64,000 bases of DNA, from assembly GCA_948567375.1 (NCBI GenBank), contig OX419762.1, positions 15,940,001 to 16,004,000 on the forward strand, given 5' to 3'. This document shows positions 24,508 to 36,448 of the stretch, piece after piece. Each line of letters opens with the position of its first letter. Within the stretch, counting starts at the first letter, position 1. This DNA is from Lunularia cruciata (Eukaryota > Streptophyta > Marchantiopsida > Lunulariales > Lunulariaceae). The notes under the pieces are model-generated. The model did not search any database. It saw only the letters and a list, made by a program, of their open reading frames with translations, and was not told the DNA's origin. A program made the position numbers and the translations under genes.

Positions 24508-24540
24508 AAGGGTAGTTCAGTCATCTGACGAACTACCCTT
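24508..24540. repeat. Perfect 11-bp inverted repeat (hairpin)
   Basis: AAGGGTAGTTC (24,508-24,518) and GAACTACCCTT (24,530-24,540) are exact inverted copies separated by 11 bases. No function is assigned. Confidence 0.6.
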
Positions 24541-24758
24541 TATATTCGATTAAAAGAAAACTAAGGGAAATGCATATGAACATGTCACGGGCACTGCTTG
24601 ATAAATATTCCAGAGTTTTACGCGTAGCGACAGATAAAGTAAATATGCTTGTATACAAACCTTTCTCTACGTTAACACTTCGGAAGAAGCATTTTAAAAA
24701 CAGTAGAAGAAGCCGGCCACAAACTCCGAATTTAGGAACAACTGTGGCAATAGTAGTG

Positions 24759-24820
24759 TGAAAACTATATCTAGACCAGTGCCCTCAAATGAAAACTATA
24801 TCTAGACCAGTGCCCTCAAA
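24759..24820. repeat. Perfect tandem duplication of 31 bp
   Basis: The unit beginning TGAAAACTATATCTAGACC at 24,759 is repeated without visible change from 24,790, which indicates a very recent slippage or duplication event. Confidence 0.9.
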
Positions 24821-26404
24821 TGTCCTTGTTTAAATCTCATGAAACGAGTCTTCTCCACAATGTAAATACCTGCGCGTAACGTGTTGACTGTCCTTTCACA
24901 ACGAAAGCGGGTACAGGATGGTCTGGTGTCGTGTGCAATTCAACCTTTGGTATGGTACAATAGAAACTACCGGGAATACCCCTCTCGCAGAATCAGGGAT
25001 AGGCCGTCTGAGAAGAGGATTGCCAATGAAAGAGGGAAGAAGGGAGAGAGGGGAGGAGGAGGAGACACGAGAAATGAGTGAGAGATGGTGAACGGAAAGG
25101 GGAAAGAGCGCTAATTTCATGTGTAAGGGTTGACGAACGGATCAAGGCAGGAACTAATGGAAGCGGGAGCAAAACGCCAAAGGGAGAAATGGAATTGTCA
25201 GCAGGAAGGGACTACCCTTTATGGGTTGGGAATTTTCCCTCTAGGATATAAAATTAACGGACCAGGATTTTCTCGGGGGGAACCGTAGTGTACAGACGAT
25301 GAGACCATGAACCTTAAGATTTTCCAGATAGAACACCAAATACCTTACTGAGCCCAGGAGGTCATTCCTCATTGAGTCGACCATCCAATACTACTCTACA
25401 GTCTTTCACATAGTGCAATTCTCACGAACAAAACAACATTTCAGAGAGGTCGCGTAGATTGTTTTGAATCTACGTTCCGGCCAAGTACTGAGTGTACGGG
25501 AATTCCCTTCCAACGGAATGCAGATAGGTCTTTTGTCGCGGAACCCTGTCTGTCCTTCATCTATAGAGGCATGCTTGAAATGACACGGTGAAAAGAGAAA
25601 ATTGGAAACTTCCGGAATGTCTTTATACATACATAAGTCTTTCGTGTAGGGGTGACTTTTGTTTTAAAAGACAAGGTGAAAGGGGCAACTAAAGCATCCT
25701 AGAAACCTTTGTACAGACAAAGCCCTTCGTTACACCTTGAACGAACGTCCAGCTATGCTAAAGTGTGTCAGTTTTCGACCACAAGTCAGATGAACTTCTG
25801 TATGAAACGAGCATCAAGTTCAAGCAAGACTCACAATCATGCTAGTTCATGCAATGGTTCATCTCATCTTGGGCTCGTTTTTAAAAGTTCATATTTATAC
25901 TGTGAGTGTCTCTACGTAAACCTTTCTCTTAGTTCCACATCTCCAACAGAGTCAGTAAAAGAGTTGGGTTTTCGAGTTGGCGAGGCCCTACAGCAGGATG
26001 TTTATTTAATTACGAGTCCTTGGAGTATATGTGGTATATTCTTTTATAATGTATGTTGTCGTCAACGTCAACGAGGAATCCGTACAAAAAGGAGATCTGC
26101 TCTTCTTGGTTCAATAGAAGGGACCTAGAAAATTTGCATAATACAGAGCTCGAGAAACTTCTGAAATCGTGTCTAAGTTCAATTGAAACTAGCTGGAGAG
26201 AACTTCAACGAGATCACAAATTTCTTAGAGGGTTTGAAATCTGAAATTGATCAATACTGATTTCAGAAACTAATATTAATTAACATTGAAATTATTATAT
26301 ACATCCATGTACGTATCTCGCACATTTGAATGATGTCACAGATATCCGGACCACCCTCGTTTAATTAATACCGTAACATAGCCAGAATCCCCTCAACCCT
26401 AGTT

Positions 26405-26500
26405 TATGTGGGGCTTAGCCCCGTTTTGCCTCTTCTGTCTCGTCCTTGTACAGCTTGATGGAGTCTTCCCACCCTTCGTGTTATTCTACGCCGTTGCTCC
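26405..26500 (+). repeat. Dispersed ~95-bp repeat, copy 2
   Basis: This is the partner of the minus-strand segment at 14,527-14,625. It keeps a TGGGGCTTAGCCCC palindrome at the same place, although the outer stem is no longer perfect. Confidence 0.55.
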
Positions 26501-26906
26501 CGGATTGTGCCATCTGGTTCTGTTCCGAGCAATTGTACGCAGTTGCCATACGCGCGTGAGTGTATGGCACTCTTCGTCGAATTCCTTGTAATCAATTTAA
26601 AACGTGAAGCTGAACTGAGAATCAAGTATGCTTGTGGAGTCCGGTCGAGTGACATCAAGTTCCATACGACATTTGCGGCAAGAGTAGTCAAGTTTCTACA
26701 TTCATCGGGGAAAAGCAGGTCCTGTGGTTGTTTCGAGAAGACTGTGATCCAGGCCGGAGGGAGGCACTGAGCTCAATGTTCTGGATGTCCTCGGTTGTAA
26801 AGTTGGCACAGCGGGGAGGAGAAGTGGAGGACAGGGATGGTACTAAGGGGGATTGTCTGATAGCTGGTGGGGGGAAAGCCTTGCGTGGAGCGAGATTTGA
26901 GTAAGA

Positions 26907-28925
26907 ATGAATCCGCTTACGCAGGTTAAGAATACTCAGAAGATCACTGCGAGGGAGGCGGCCGCAGGAATATCGGAGCATGGTTCTTGGCATGAGAGAT
27001 ATAAGGATTCAGCGTATATCTACATTGGTGGCTTGCCTTTTGATCTCACTGAGGGTGACCTCCTTGCTGTTTTTGCTCAGTAAGTCATGGAGCTGTTCTT
27101 TTGCTGAAGTTGCCTGAAACTTGCTTCTGTTTCTGTATAGCATTGTGACAAGCAGTAGTGAAATTCCTTGGCTTACTGGACGGGGGACGAATTATGTAAA
27201 GTAACTCCTATGATTGTTAAATTGCATTGGACGTTAGCTCGAATTTCCAGTAATTTCCGGCGTGGGTTTGCATTGCTGATTCTGAGGAAGCATTTGCTGT
27301 TCATAAACTTAGCGTTGTTTTACAATTATGGTGTAGGTATGGTGAAGTTGTCGACGTGAATCTGGTGAGAGACAAGGGCACAGGCAAGTCTAAAGGGTTT
27401 GCATTTGTAGCGTATGAGAACCAAAAGAGCACTGTGCTTGCAGTTGGTAAGTTCCTTGATTGTTTTCAGCACGTCTTTCTACTTCCGAAGCTGACATTTT
27501 GAAACGTTTGGATATCTAGTCATCTTTTCTGCTTAGAGTAATTTAGAGTCAGGCCTAGGTTTGAGAGACTCTTATGCATACTTATGGGGCATTTGATCCA
27601 CATACTGCTCGCAGATAATTTGAATGGTGCAAAAGTTATTGGCCGCATCATTCGAGTGGACCATGTAGCCGATTACAAGAAGAAGAAGGAAGAAGACGAG
27701 GAGGAAGAAGCACGCAAGAGAGAAGAAAGGGGTGTTTGCTATGCATTCCAACGTGGAGAATGCAACCGTGGAGCCGGCTGTAAATTTTCACACGATGAAC
27801 AGGTACATCTTCCAGCAACTTTTTCTACATTTTTCTGTCAATATTTGACATGTTTGACATGTTTCGGTATTAATCGCCAGTAAGTAGGGTTTGTGACTAC
27901 GAGAATCCTTGTCTCACATAAACAGCAGCAACATGCAACCGTCCCGTTCAGACATTTGAGTCCCCCTGTGCACATAGTAGTAAAAGATGTCTCTTCTCTT
28001 TCGATTGTTAGAGTGAAGTCCGGGCAGACGTGGGTATGGTACTAGCTTGTTTACAACGGGTCTTTAGTCCATTATTCACGTAGCAGTAAAACCCTCAAAT
28101 CTAAGAAGCCAATACATTCATTGAATATTGGAGGTGAATTATGCTCTTTTCCTTCTCGGTAGTGGCCAGGGCTTCCTATCTCTTTGCTTACTGATCATTA
28201 GTCAGTTCTACTCCGCAGAGTGCAATCTCTAGTTTTGTATGAGAGGAACGTTTGAAAGACTCTCAGAGTTTACCAGAGACATAGATCGCTTTTCACCTCT
28301 TACTGAAATCGCTGAAAATTACTGATTGGTGTTTCAGAGGAATGCAAATACTGGATGGGGCAAGAAAGAGGATGGACCAACTTGGGGTAAGAAAGATGGT
28401 AATGGGAGGAAGGATGATGGAATACCACCACCCCCTTGGAGACGTGAAAAGAGAAATGACGATCCCCCACCATCGAGACCAGGGGTACAAGTTTTCGAGA
28501 GGGCCAACAAAGATAGAAGTGCCATTGAAAGAGAAAGTAACAGAGGACCCGACATTGGTTTTAAAAGATCGATGGAAGATGAAAGTGGTAGAGGACGGGA
28601 TGTCCGGCCTAGAATTGAGAATGACAGGGGCAGAGGAAGAGGCAATTCACGTGGAACTTATGGTAGGGAGATGGATTCAAGGAGTGGAGGGGATGGTGGA
28701 CGAAGCTCCAGAGATGAAAGGGGGGATGGAAGAGGTTTTAGACAGGAGAAGGATGGTAACGGGGAACGGGATGTCCAATATAGAGAGGATAGAAACGGTA
28801 GGAGAGATGAAGGAGCGGGAGGTAGAAGTGGTCACAGTGGCGAACGGGATGGTGGAAGAAGTTCAAGAGATGAAAGGCGAGGAGGTAAAGAATACCGCTC
28901 TAGAGATAGTTACACCAAAAGATAA
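26907..28925 (+). CDS. C3H25: RRM plus CCCH zinc-finger splicing factor (C3H25 / RBMX2-Ist3 type)
   Basis: There are four predicted exons: 26,907-27,079; 27,337-27,446; 27,615-27,802; 28,338-28,925. All introns are GT..AG, giving 352 residues, the same length I recall for Arabidopsis C3H25. The start MNPLTQVKNTQKITAREA is the conserved family start. The RRM spans about residues 36-113, with RNP2 YIYIGGL (37-43) and RNP1 KGFAFVAY (77-84). A Lys/Glu-rich linker follows, then one C-x7-C-x5-C-x3-H zinc finger with C136, C144, C150 and H154. The remainder (158-352) is a disordered Arg/Gly/Asp/Ser-rich tail with repeated RDE.R and GGR segments. Family knowledge: RBMX2/Ist3 belongs to the RES complex, which binds the activated spliceosome in the nucleus; plant members add the zinc finger. 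It appears intact. A long antisense frame in exon 4 is a shadow of the purine-rich tail. Confidence 0.95.
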
Positions 28926-30170
28926 CCTCCTCACATATGAGTCGAGCTTGATTCTTCTTTGTTCTTTGTTTGAGTAGGACAAGTGTAATATACTTCATTA
29001 GATGAGCTTGAAACAGCGGATGAACCGGGGAACGGGGGAAGGGGGTTTGAGGTTCTACGGAAAATCTTCTTGGCAAGGTATGTGATTCCCTTGATGATCG
29101 GCAGTCGCACTTTTATATGATCTTCCTTGTGAATTTTCTAAAAGGTTGTGTCTGAAGTTCGTATCAATTGGCGCGTTTGTACTTGTCGTTCGCATGAATC
29201 ACTATTTAAGCACTGCTACATTCTCCGCTCGCTTTGTTGCAATCGCAATGCCTATGATGAGCACTATAAAATGGACACAAGGTTTTAGAAACAATGCGCT
29301 ACAAGTGGATCCGAAGGGTCGGAGACTGGTTAGAGGAGCATGGGACTCTGAATAGTAGGCACAAGGCTTAGGCACAAGGCACCCATAATAGTAGCAGGAG
29401 GTAATGACCTAAAGTATGCTTTTATTCTTGGAGAACTTCCGTCCGGGCATAGCATATGTCTGGTTGTTCTTCTCAAGCATTCTGGAGAAGCAGAAACTCA
29501 GCGAGTGGAAGATAGTTGTTGTTGGTAGTAGAAGCAGATTGGAAGTGACAGATTGTCAAACACTGCCAAGGAGAAAGGTGTGATTTCTTCCTCGCATTAA
29601 CTTACTTCTATATCTGTGATTCTTTCGTTTCACAAAACAGCAGCAAGGAACGAACTCACGCGTGCGAAAACCTTTTCGGGGAAACTGCAGAGCATTGAAT
29701 GTAGTAGTTTGCAGTACATCGTGGTACTTTACAGATTGGCAGTTAGTTCCAATCGAATTGAGAGAGATGAGAAGGTCGTAAGGACAAAGGTCGAATTCCT
29801 GTACATACGAGATCTCACTCATTTAGCTTACAGCCTCAGGAGTCCAATCACTGAAGAGCGTCATGATCTTATAACCTTAAGAACCCAAGCACTTGAAGTC
29901 TCTTCTTGGTCGTTGCGAACCTCCCTCCATTCTAGATGGAATGATCAGCTTCTTTTCCTTTCATTTATCCCCTTACAGCATCAAGAGTCCAAGTCTTGAA
30001 AGTCTCTTCTCATGAGTCGATATTCCGCCCCCATCCTGGATAATACCAGTTTCTCTCCCTTATATATCGATCAGCCTCTGCTATGTTTCCACTATTTTTT
30101 TGTACATGGGTAGCTCTCGTTGGGCTCCCGGCATTTGCACCGTGGTGGAAACCCAACTCACAAGGCCCTT
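28926..30170. other. Downstream flank of the CCCH gene, no gene seen
   Basis: It contains the probable 3' UTR of the CCCH gene and further mid-GC sequence without a recognisable exon. Only chance frames under 130 codons occur. Confidence 0.4.
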
Positions 30171-30174
30171 AATT

Positions 30175-30330
30175 GTGACAAGAAAGCACTTGAGAAAAAT
30201 ATATGCGATGTGGAATTTAAACATGAATAGTGAAGAAAAGATAATTTTGAACGTGTCAAGAAAGCATTGAGAGAGACATATGTGATATGGAATTTAAGCA
30301 TGAAGAGTTGAGAAAGAGACATATGAACAC
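30175..30330. repeat. Two tandem copies of a ~78-bp unit
   Basis: GTGACAAGAAAGCACTTGAG at 30,175 and GTGTCAAGAAAGCATTGAG at 30,253 begin two diverged copies that also share TATG.GAT.TGGAATTTAA.CATGAA.AG. Confidence 0.75.
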
Positions 30331-30591
30331 ATAAACACTAATGAGGTGGAGACTAAACGTTCCAAATGTTTATGAAGGAGCTCTAGTTGAAGACTTGATT
30401 TAGGAAACTTTAGCTTGAGCCTAGCACAAAATGGTACATTAGTTCTAGTACTCAGCTTTCTGACTACAAGAAAGTCATTGTTATAAGTGTCTATTGATAC
30501 AGCCATGGGAGCGATTATGGTTGGAGGCATACTATATACCTTGCTAGGAATGGAACCATTAAATTTGGAGGCCATACGGTGCTCATAGCAA

Positions 30592-30618
30592 AAGAAGAAG
30601 AAGAAGAAGAAGAAGAAA
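30592..30618. repeat. GAA microsatellite
   Basis: About nine consecutive GAA units within an A-rich purine tract. This is a simple sequence repeat with no assigned role. Confidence 0.9.
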
Positions 30619-30699
30619 GGAACTTAATTCTTGATGCTAATAAAGCAATCCATTATATGCTATACAGCTTAGAGTAAAGGAGATTATATTATGAATCTG

Positions 30700-30830
30700 G
30701 CTTATAGTCAGATTTCATTTGATTCTTAAGTATTTCATTTGATTCCCCAAACAAATCATTCCTTTCCCTAACCAAATCATTCTTATCAGATTTTATTTGA
30801 TTCCCTAAACAAATCATTCCTTTTATGTGA
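30700..30830. repeat. Short direct repeats around CAAATCATTCCTTT
   Basis: GATTCCC.AAACAAATCATTCC occurs at about 30,740 and again at about 30,801, with a partial ACCAAATCATTC copy between them. This is a local duplication in AT-rich DNA. Confidence 0.65.
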
Positions 30831-31980
30831 ATATGATTATCACCCAAGCTTTTGTGAACTTCAGGTCTCTTTCAATGTCAAATTGCAACTTTTGTATAGC
30901 TAGGAATATGATTAAATATTAGAGGTTCTGTATATAATCTAAAATATGAGATTCTTCATATGCATATTTTCACAAAAAAGCTTTACTTAATAGAACTAAA
31001 GTTGTAACAACATATATCATTACTTAGTTGATTTAGAAAGGGGAAGGAATAGGAACTCATCTCATATCCATGTAGAATTAATATAATTCATCTTCATTAT
31101 GACATTCCATTGTCATCCAGTTTATAGTAAAATAGCAAGGAACATGTCATTCCCAAGGAGACATAGGTCACAAATGAATAGATTTGAAAAGAAGTATCGC
31201 AACTTGCAATTCTTTATTGTTACTTGTTTAACCTCTTGGGTAGGAACCACTCCCAAAAAGGGTAGTGTCACAAACTACGACACACTATGGCAAATAGAAA
31301 ACAACCACATCACTCTCACTTATGTTAAGTTCCAACTGTTTCATGAAGATGATGATCCAATCACTCCAAAGTGGATACTTTTACTACAAAGACATCAACA
31401 CCAAAGACTATGTTTTACGTTCCAAGAAGACATGACTCTGAAGGATCTTTACGTTGGTAGTAGGTCTTTGTCTTTTGATTCCTTGCTACTCTCAACGCTA
31501 GAACTCACTTAAGATTCGTCAAGGCATTGCTTTGTTCTTTCAAAACTATCATGGATCTCAAACCCTAGCCACAAGTACTAGTGATCACACACACTCAACT
31601 ACTTGGGTTCCTACTACAAATATTCCTCCCCGCTACTGAATCAAAAACACACCACAAATACTTAAAACTAAGCAAAAGCAACAAAGTGATTTTGGCCCTT
31701 TTGCTTTCTTTGTGTTCAAAGGATTGAATAGATATTTACATTGAAATGAATCTTTAAATAATCTTTCCTAGTTAGAGCTAAAGAAATCCACCAATGGAGG
31801 TAATCCAAGCATCTTCTTAGTCTATTCTTGATTGTACAACCCTTATCTACCTTATCCTAATGTTTTGTAGAGTACATATTCCACATATCTAGGGGAGTTA
31901 CTAGTCCCTCTCCCAAGACATAATCTATCTTGTCTTCTTTGTACTTCTTCCTACTCCAAAGACAACAACTACAAAGGTTT
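30830..31980. other. AT-rich flank without a supported gene
   Basis: An open frame of 137 codons (31,099-31,512, plus strand) has no recognisable motif and codon use like the surrounding AT-rich DNA, so it is not called a gene. Confidence 0.4.
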
Positions 31981-34480
31981 TATAACTAAGAAGAAATTTT
32001 TCAATGAAGGATCTTTAGCACTAACCTAATGCAAAGAACTTCCTTCACCTCTAACATTCATGAGGAGAAGATCTATTCTCTCCTTGTAATCTGCTACCTC
32101 TAATACAAAAGTATCACAAGATTTTATGACCTTCCTATCTACATGATGTCTAAACTTAATAACTAATCTATCCATCTTTGGGTCCTCATATGTTTTCCTT
32201 TCCATCATCTACACTTGCAGCTTGAGCTTCTATAGCTTTGTCTTGCTCATCCTACCCATTCCTACTTCTTCTTTTATGGCCACTAATTGGTCCCAAAGAT
32301 TGTTGACTCCTTCCATCTCTTTGTTTTTGCTTCCTTTGGAGTAAGATACATATTTCAAAGTTTGACATTTACTTCCTCCAAGGTCTTTGGTCTTGTTGCA
32401 ACTTGGTCTGCTTTCTCCTTTTCTAACTTTGCTTGTAGTGACTCTAACTAAAGCCTATTTCCTTTGTATACTCCTCAAACATAGTTTGCAAGGTGGCTTG
32501 TTTACTATGATCAGCTTCTACATCTTGTTTGATTTTCAAGACCTCTGCACTTTGATCTTGTAACTCTACCTTAACACATTTTTGCTGGATATTTCCAGCA
32601 ATCCAAAAAGAAACCATCTCCTCTTGTAGTATTTGGACCTCTAGGTCTTGACTCTTCTTCACATTCTCCAACAAAGTCTTCTCCCACTTTAGATCTTATG
32701 CATCTTGTAGGAGCATGTATCCTCTCTTGCACTCCTCCTTGTAAAGAAATTTGTACTTCTTGGCTTCTCCTTGCCAATGGTATTTCCTCACCTTCACTAC
32801 AAAATCATTTGCATGAAGTCTCCTAACCAACAAAGCTTAGTCCTTCACCTTGGGAAAATCCTCTTAGTACTATGGGAAACTCATATGCAAGTATGGAAGT
32901 AAAGAACCAATAGATTAATCAAGAATGAAGCTCCATCAAATGATAATTTTTTCCATGCTTCAAGTATTGTACTTTCTTTGTGTTGAACAACTCCATGAAC
33001 ATTCTCTTCTTGGATTTTGATTTCTTCTTCAACCATCCGTTCCTCAATCTCCGTCACTTCTAACTCCACATGCAATCTTGGTTGCACTTTATTACTTGGC
33101 TCTTCATCCCAAAGATCTTTTTATCTTTGATTTGATGATTGCTCTCACCTTGTAAAGAAGATTTTGCCTCTCACTACTTATCCTCTTCCTTGGTCTTGGT
33201 TACGGACTCTTATAGTGTTAGTTCATCATCCCTCTCTTTGGCTCTACACTCATCCAAAGAGATATCTACCACATATGGATTCTTTCTTATGGGCTTGGCA
33301 AAATGTTGTAATCTTGATGAAGGTGTGGCCATCTTCTTGCCAAGAGCTATGTCCTCCTTCACCTCCACAAATTTGTCTTACATAGAAAACTCCTTGTTTG
33401 CTTCTTGAATCCTCTTTATCACTCTTTTATCTCTAGGTTGTGAGTTGAAGTAGTCCTCAAAGTGAAATTGATTGGCAAATTTCCTCATTTTGTCCTTATC
33501 AATAAGTTGACACCTATGTTAAAGTAGATGGCAAAAAAAGACACGTAAATAGCTCCCCATCTTCCTTAAATTCTTGAATCATTGAATGGGTATGTTGATA
33601 GAATATAAACATCTAATTTTCCATTTATTACTCATACACTTGATCAAAGAATGTTGCTTCATTGATTGTCAAGTAGGTCATTCTTAGGTTGGAATAGCTT
33701 CATGAGCAAAGACATAGGCTCTCTTTGGGTTGGGTCCTTGTAATTGGCAACCAACCAACCATTTATCAGTATTTCTTGCTTATGCAAAGGAATTAGTAAT
33801 TTTGGAGTTGTCTTTGTTTCCCATAGTGCCAAAATTTATATCTAAGGTCATCCTCTCTAAAGTACTTGCTTTTGGTATGAGGACTAGTGTTTCTCACTTT
33901 CTTTATGATTTCCTCTTAGGTTGCTAATCTCATGGTTTGCAATTCTCATTTCATGGACCATTGATGTTCAACTAAGATCACAGTTCCAAAGAAAGAAGGT
34001 TACATGCTTGCTCTAAAGGAATTCACTTCTAACATACTTCATCCATTTGCCTATCATTGGTTAGCAAAGGGTCATTGCTTGGAATGTCCTCATCACTCTC
34101 TTCCACTTTAGCATATTGATTCTTGATGGAATAAACTAGATTGAAGATTGTCCAATCCAAAGAATTCTATGTATCTACTCTCTCTTTTGGTAATACTCAA
34201 GAGATTTCTTTGCCAAAGATTGACTTACTTGTAGGAAAGTTCTTGAAGAAGAAAGAATTACTTGCTCCATATTCTCAATTTTATAGTCAAGGATCAAGGA
34301 TAGTTGGTGTATGGTTTCTTTCCATGCGATAACTCCTTTGTAGCCTCCAATTGTCCTTGGTGGAGGTTCTTCACTTGCACGTAGCATGAAAGTTAATTTT
34401 TTACTACAATCTTTAGACTCAAAACTCTTTGGCAAAGAGTCTTCATACCTCCCCTCTTTGGCTCAGTCCATTCTTTGTAC
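31980..34480 (-). pseudogene. Decayed coiled-coil coding region, family not recognised
   Basis: Over 2.5 kb the minus strand reads as protein-like sequence broken into many pieces. Near 34,400-34,200 is an ASEEPPPRTIGGYKG segment. Near 33,510-33,390 is an FANQFHFEDYFNSQPRDKR segment, and near 33,290 a KPIRKNPYVVDISLDE segment. A strongly charged Glu/Lys heptad-like stretch at about 33,070-32,450 looks like coiled coil, and a KTYEDPKMDRLVIKFRHHVD segment lies near 32,200. These are too protein-like to be chance in 65-70% AT DNA, but I do not recognise the family. It could be an extra gene of a plant mobile element or a decayed lineage-specific host gene; its position among repeats favours the former. 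Many breaks are present. Confidence 0.5.
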
Positions 34481-34500
34481 TTGACACATTTTATGTATTT

Positions 34501-34774
34501 AGAACCAAGCAAATAGACTTATAAGGATTTGAAATAGTGTATATAAGTTGCTTAAAGGACATGGAGTATCATCTTTATAGTGTGGATCATCTTGGTGGAG
34601 TATTTTATCATGATGAAATGTGGTGTCTCTAAAGTCAAGAATAAATCACAATAAGGAATAAATCAAGTTAAATGAATGAAAACATGAGCAATGAATAAAG
34701 TATGTAAAGAGTTCCTTCACATTTGTAGTATTGGTTTGATAATTCTAACATCTATTCATAAAATCTATCATCCT
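34501..34774. repeat. 275-bp direct repeat, copy A
   Basis: The segment starts AGAACCAAGCAAATAGAC and ends AAAATCTATCATCCT. It is about 97% identical to 36,174-36,448 (roughly nine differences by eye), in the same orientation, 1.67 kb away. Copy A begins immediately after the decayed minus-strand coding region. The ends lack TG..CA, so these are not clearly LTRs. Confidence 0.9.
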
Positions 34775-34787
34775 CTTATGACTCTAC

Positions 34788-34826
34788 TACTTAAACATAA
34801 CAAAAGTCTTTTGTTATGTTTAAGTA
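34788..34826. repeat. Near-perfect palindrome, 19-bp arms
   Basis: The arms at 34,788-34,806 and 34,808-34,826 are exact inverted copies (core CTTAAACATAACAAAAG) around a single central base. It starts 14 bp after the end of direct repeat copy A. Palindromes of this kind are common at transposon ends or arise as foldback insertions. Confidence 0.85.
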
Positions 34827-34829
34827 ATA

Positions 34830-36170
34830 GATTCTTTGATATTCTTTGACTATTTACATTGTATTTTTTCTTTTTATTCTATATTGGTAGAAGGTCCATT
34901 GAATACATTAGTAAGCAATGAACTAAATTTTCTAATTCATTTACAAAATTAAAGTATAATGCTTTGCAAAGTGGAGCTCAGGAAGCAATTTAGTTGGAAG
35001 GTTAGTAGAAGGTATGAGAATTTCTTATAAACATATCATGATTGGTTGTTCTCATATTGAGATAGTCTCCAAACAATACACTTTGTCATTAGTCATTCAT
35101 GAAATATTGTAATCAAAGTGTAATCAAGCTTGCTCATGCTCTGATGTTCATGGCTGTAAAAAGTATATTGACATCCAATGCCAAATTTATCAAGAAGATA
35201 ATATTTAATAGAAAAATGGGAATTTAATATATTTCTGTTGGAAATAAATAATATACCTTCTAAACAAGCCTATGGTAAAATCTACATCCAAATTCCATTA
35301 TTTCTATTCAAAATCCTTGATAATAAACTTCTTTGATCCTATTTCATAGTTTATAGAATAATTCACTTTTTGAGAAAAATCAATAGTCTTCTTTGTTTAA
35401 AGACCAAGAAAGTTATCTAGAAACTTGGAGAAAAAAGAAGTTATCTTAACACTATTTAGCTTCACAAAAGGATCCTTCATACAATTTATGAATATATGGC
35501 TTAGCTGTAAAAGAGATTCATAGAAAATTATTAAATCTTCCTTATGAAAGAGTGTGCTGAATAATTTTTATCTAATAAACCTTTTCTCTTTGATTTCACT
35601 AAGTACTACATATAGAAAAAAAATAAGCCTTCTCATCCATACCTTATTCTTGAACTATAAACAGACCATTTGAATCTAGAAACCTAACTTTCTTTACTCA
35701 AAGCTTGTAGCCTTACAATTGATACACTAGCTACCCTTTAGTTTCTATCGAGGAAAGCACTTTAAAACTCAAGTTGGTGGATTTTCTAATCCATTAATTT
35801 AGCAAGTGTTGCAAGTGCACAAATGTATATCATTTCATAACATATGCAAATATATCTTGTAAGTCATAACTTGATTATTCCAACCCTTTACAAACATGAC
35901 TAGAATTCAATCTGATTTATTCAATGTTATCTTTGACTCTATATACTAACCTAAGGTGATAGTTTTTCTTCACATCTAGCAATGAGACCAATTCCCAAGT
36001 AGTATTCTTTTTATGGTGGGTATAATCAGTATACAAAGTTAAGATATCATATGTATGATCTTAGACTTCAAATCTTTTTTATCAAAGCTAACAAGACTAA
36101 CATTGATAGCATAAAATGTTTGTTTACCCTTTCCAAGTTACTCTTTGTGAGCTTTTTCTCATCATGTGCA
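34830..36170. other. AT-rich DNA between the two direct repeats
   Basis: No coding sequence or structured repeat was recognised on either strand in this 1.3-kb segment. Confidence 0.5.
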
Positions 36171-36173
36171 GAG

Positions 36174-36448
36174 AGAACCAAGCAAATAGACTTATAAGGA
36201 TTTGAAATATTGTATATAAGTTGCTTAAAGGACATGGAGTATCATCTTTATAGTGTGGATCATCTTGGTGGAGTATTTTATCATGATGAAATGTAGTGTC
36301 TCTAAAGTCAAGAATAAAATCACAATAAGGAATCAATCAAGTTAAATGAAAAAAAATGTGAGCAATGAATAAAGTATGTAAAGAGTTTTTTCACATTTGT
36401 AGTATTGGTTTGATAATTCTAACATCTATTCATAAAATCTATCATCCT
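36174..36448. repeat. 275-bp direct repeat, copy B
   Basis: Second copy of the segment at 34,501-34,774, same orientation, about 97% identical. The flanking sequences on both sides differ completely from those of copy A. Confidence 0.9.

Larger units (their letters stand above)
24095..26400. other. Intergenic region between HSP110 and the CCCH gene
   Basis: No host-like coding sequence was recognised on either strand; the open frames present are short and match nothing familiar. The region holds a short hairpin (24,508-24,540) and a 31-bp tandem duplication (24,759-24,820), listed separately. Confidence 0.45.

Noticed and set aside
28342-28977. 211-codon frame overlapping exon 4 of the CCCH gene in another frame
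   Set aside because: Low stop frequency arises from the repetitive purine-rich tail; only the other frame joins in phase to the RRM and zinc-finger exons.
31099-31512. 137-codon plus-strand frame as a possible gene
   Set aside because: No motif, no neighbouring exons and AT-rich codon use like the surrounding non-coding DNA.
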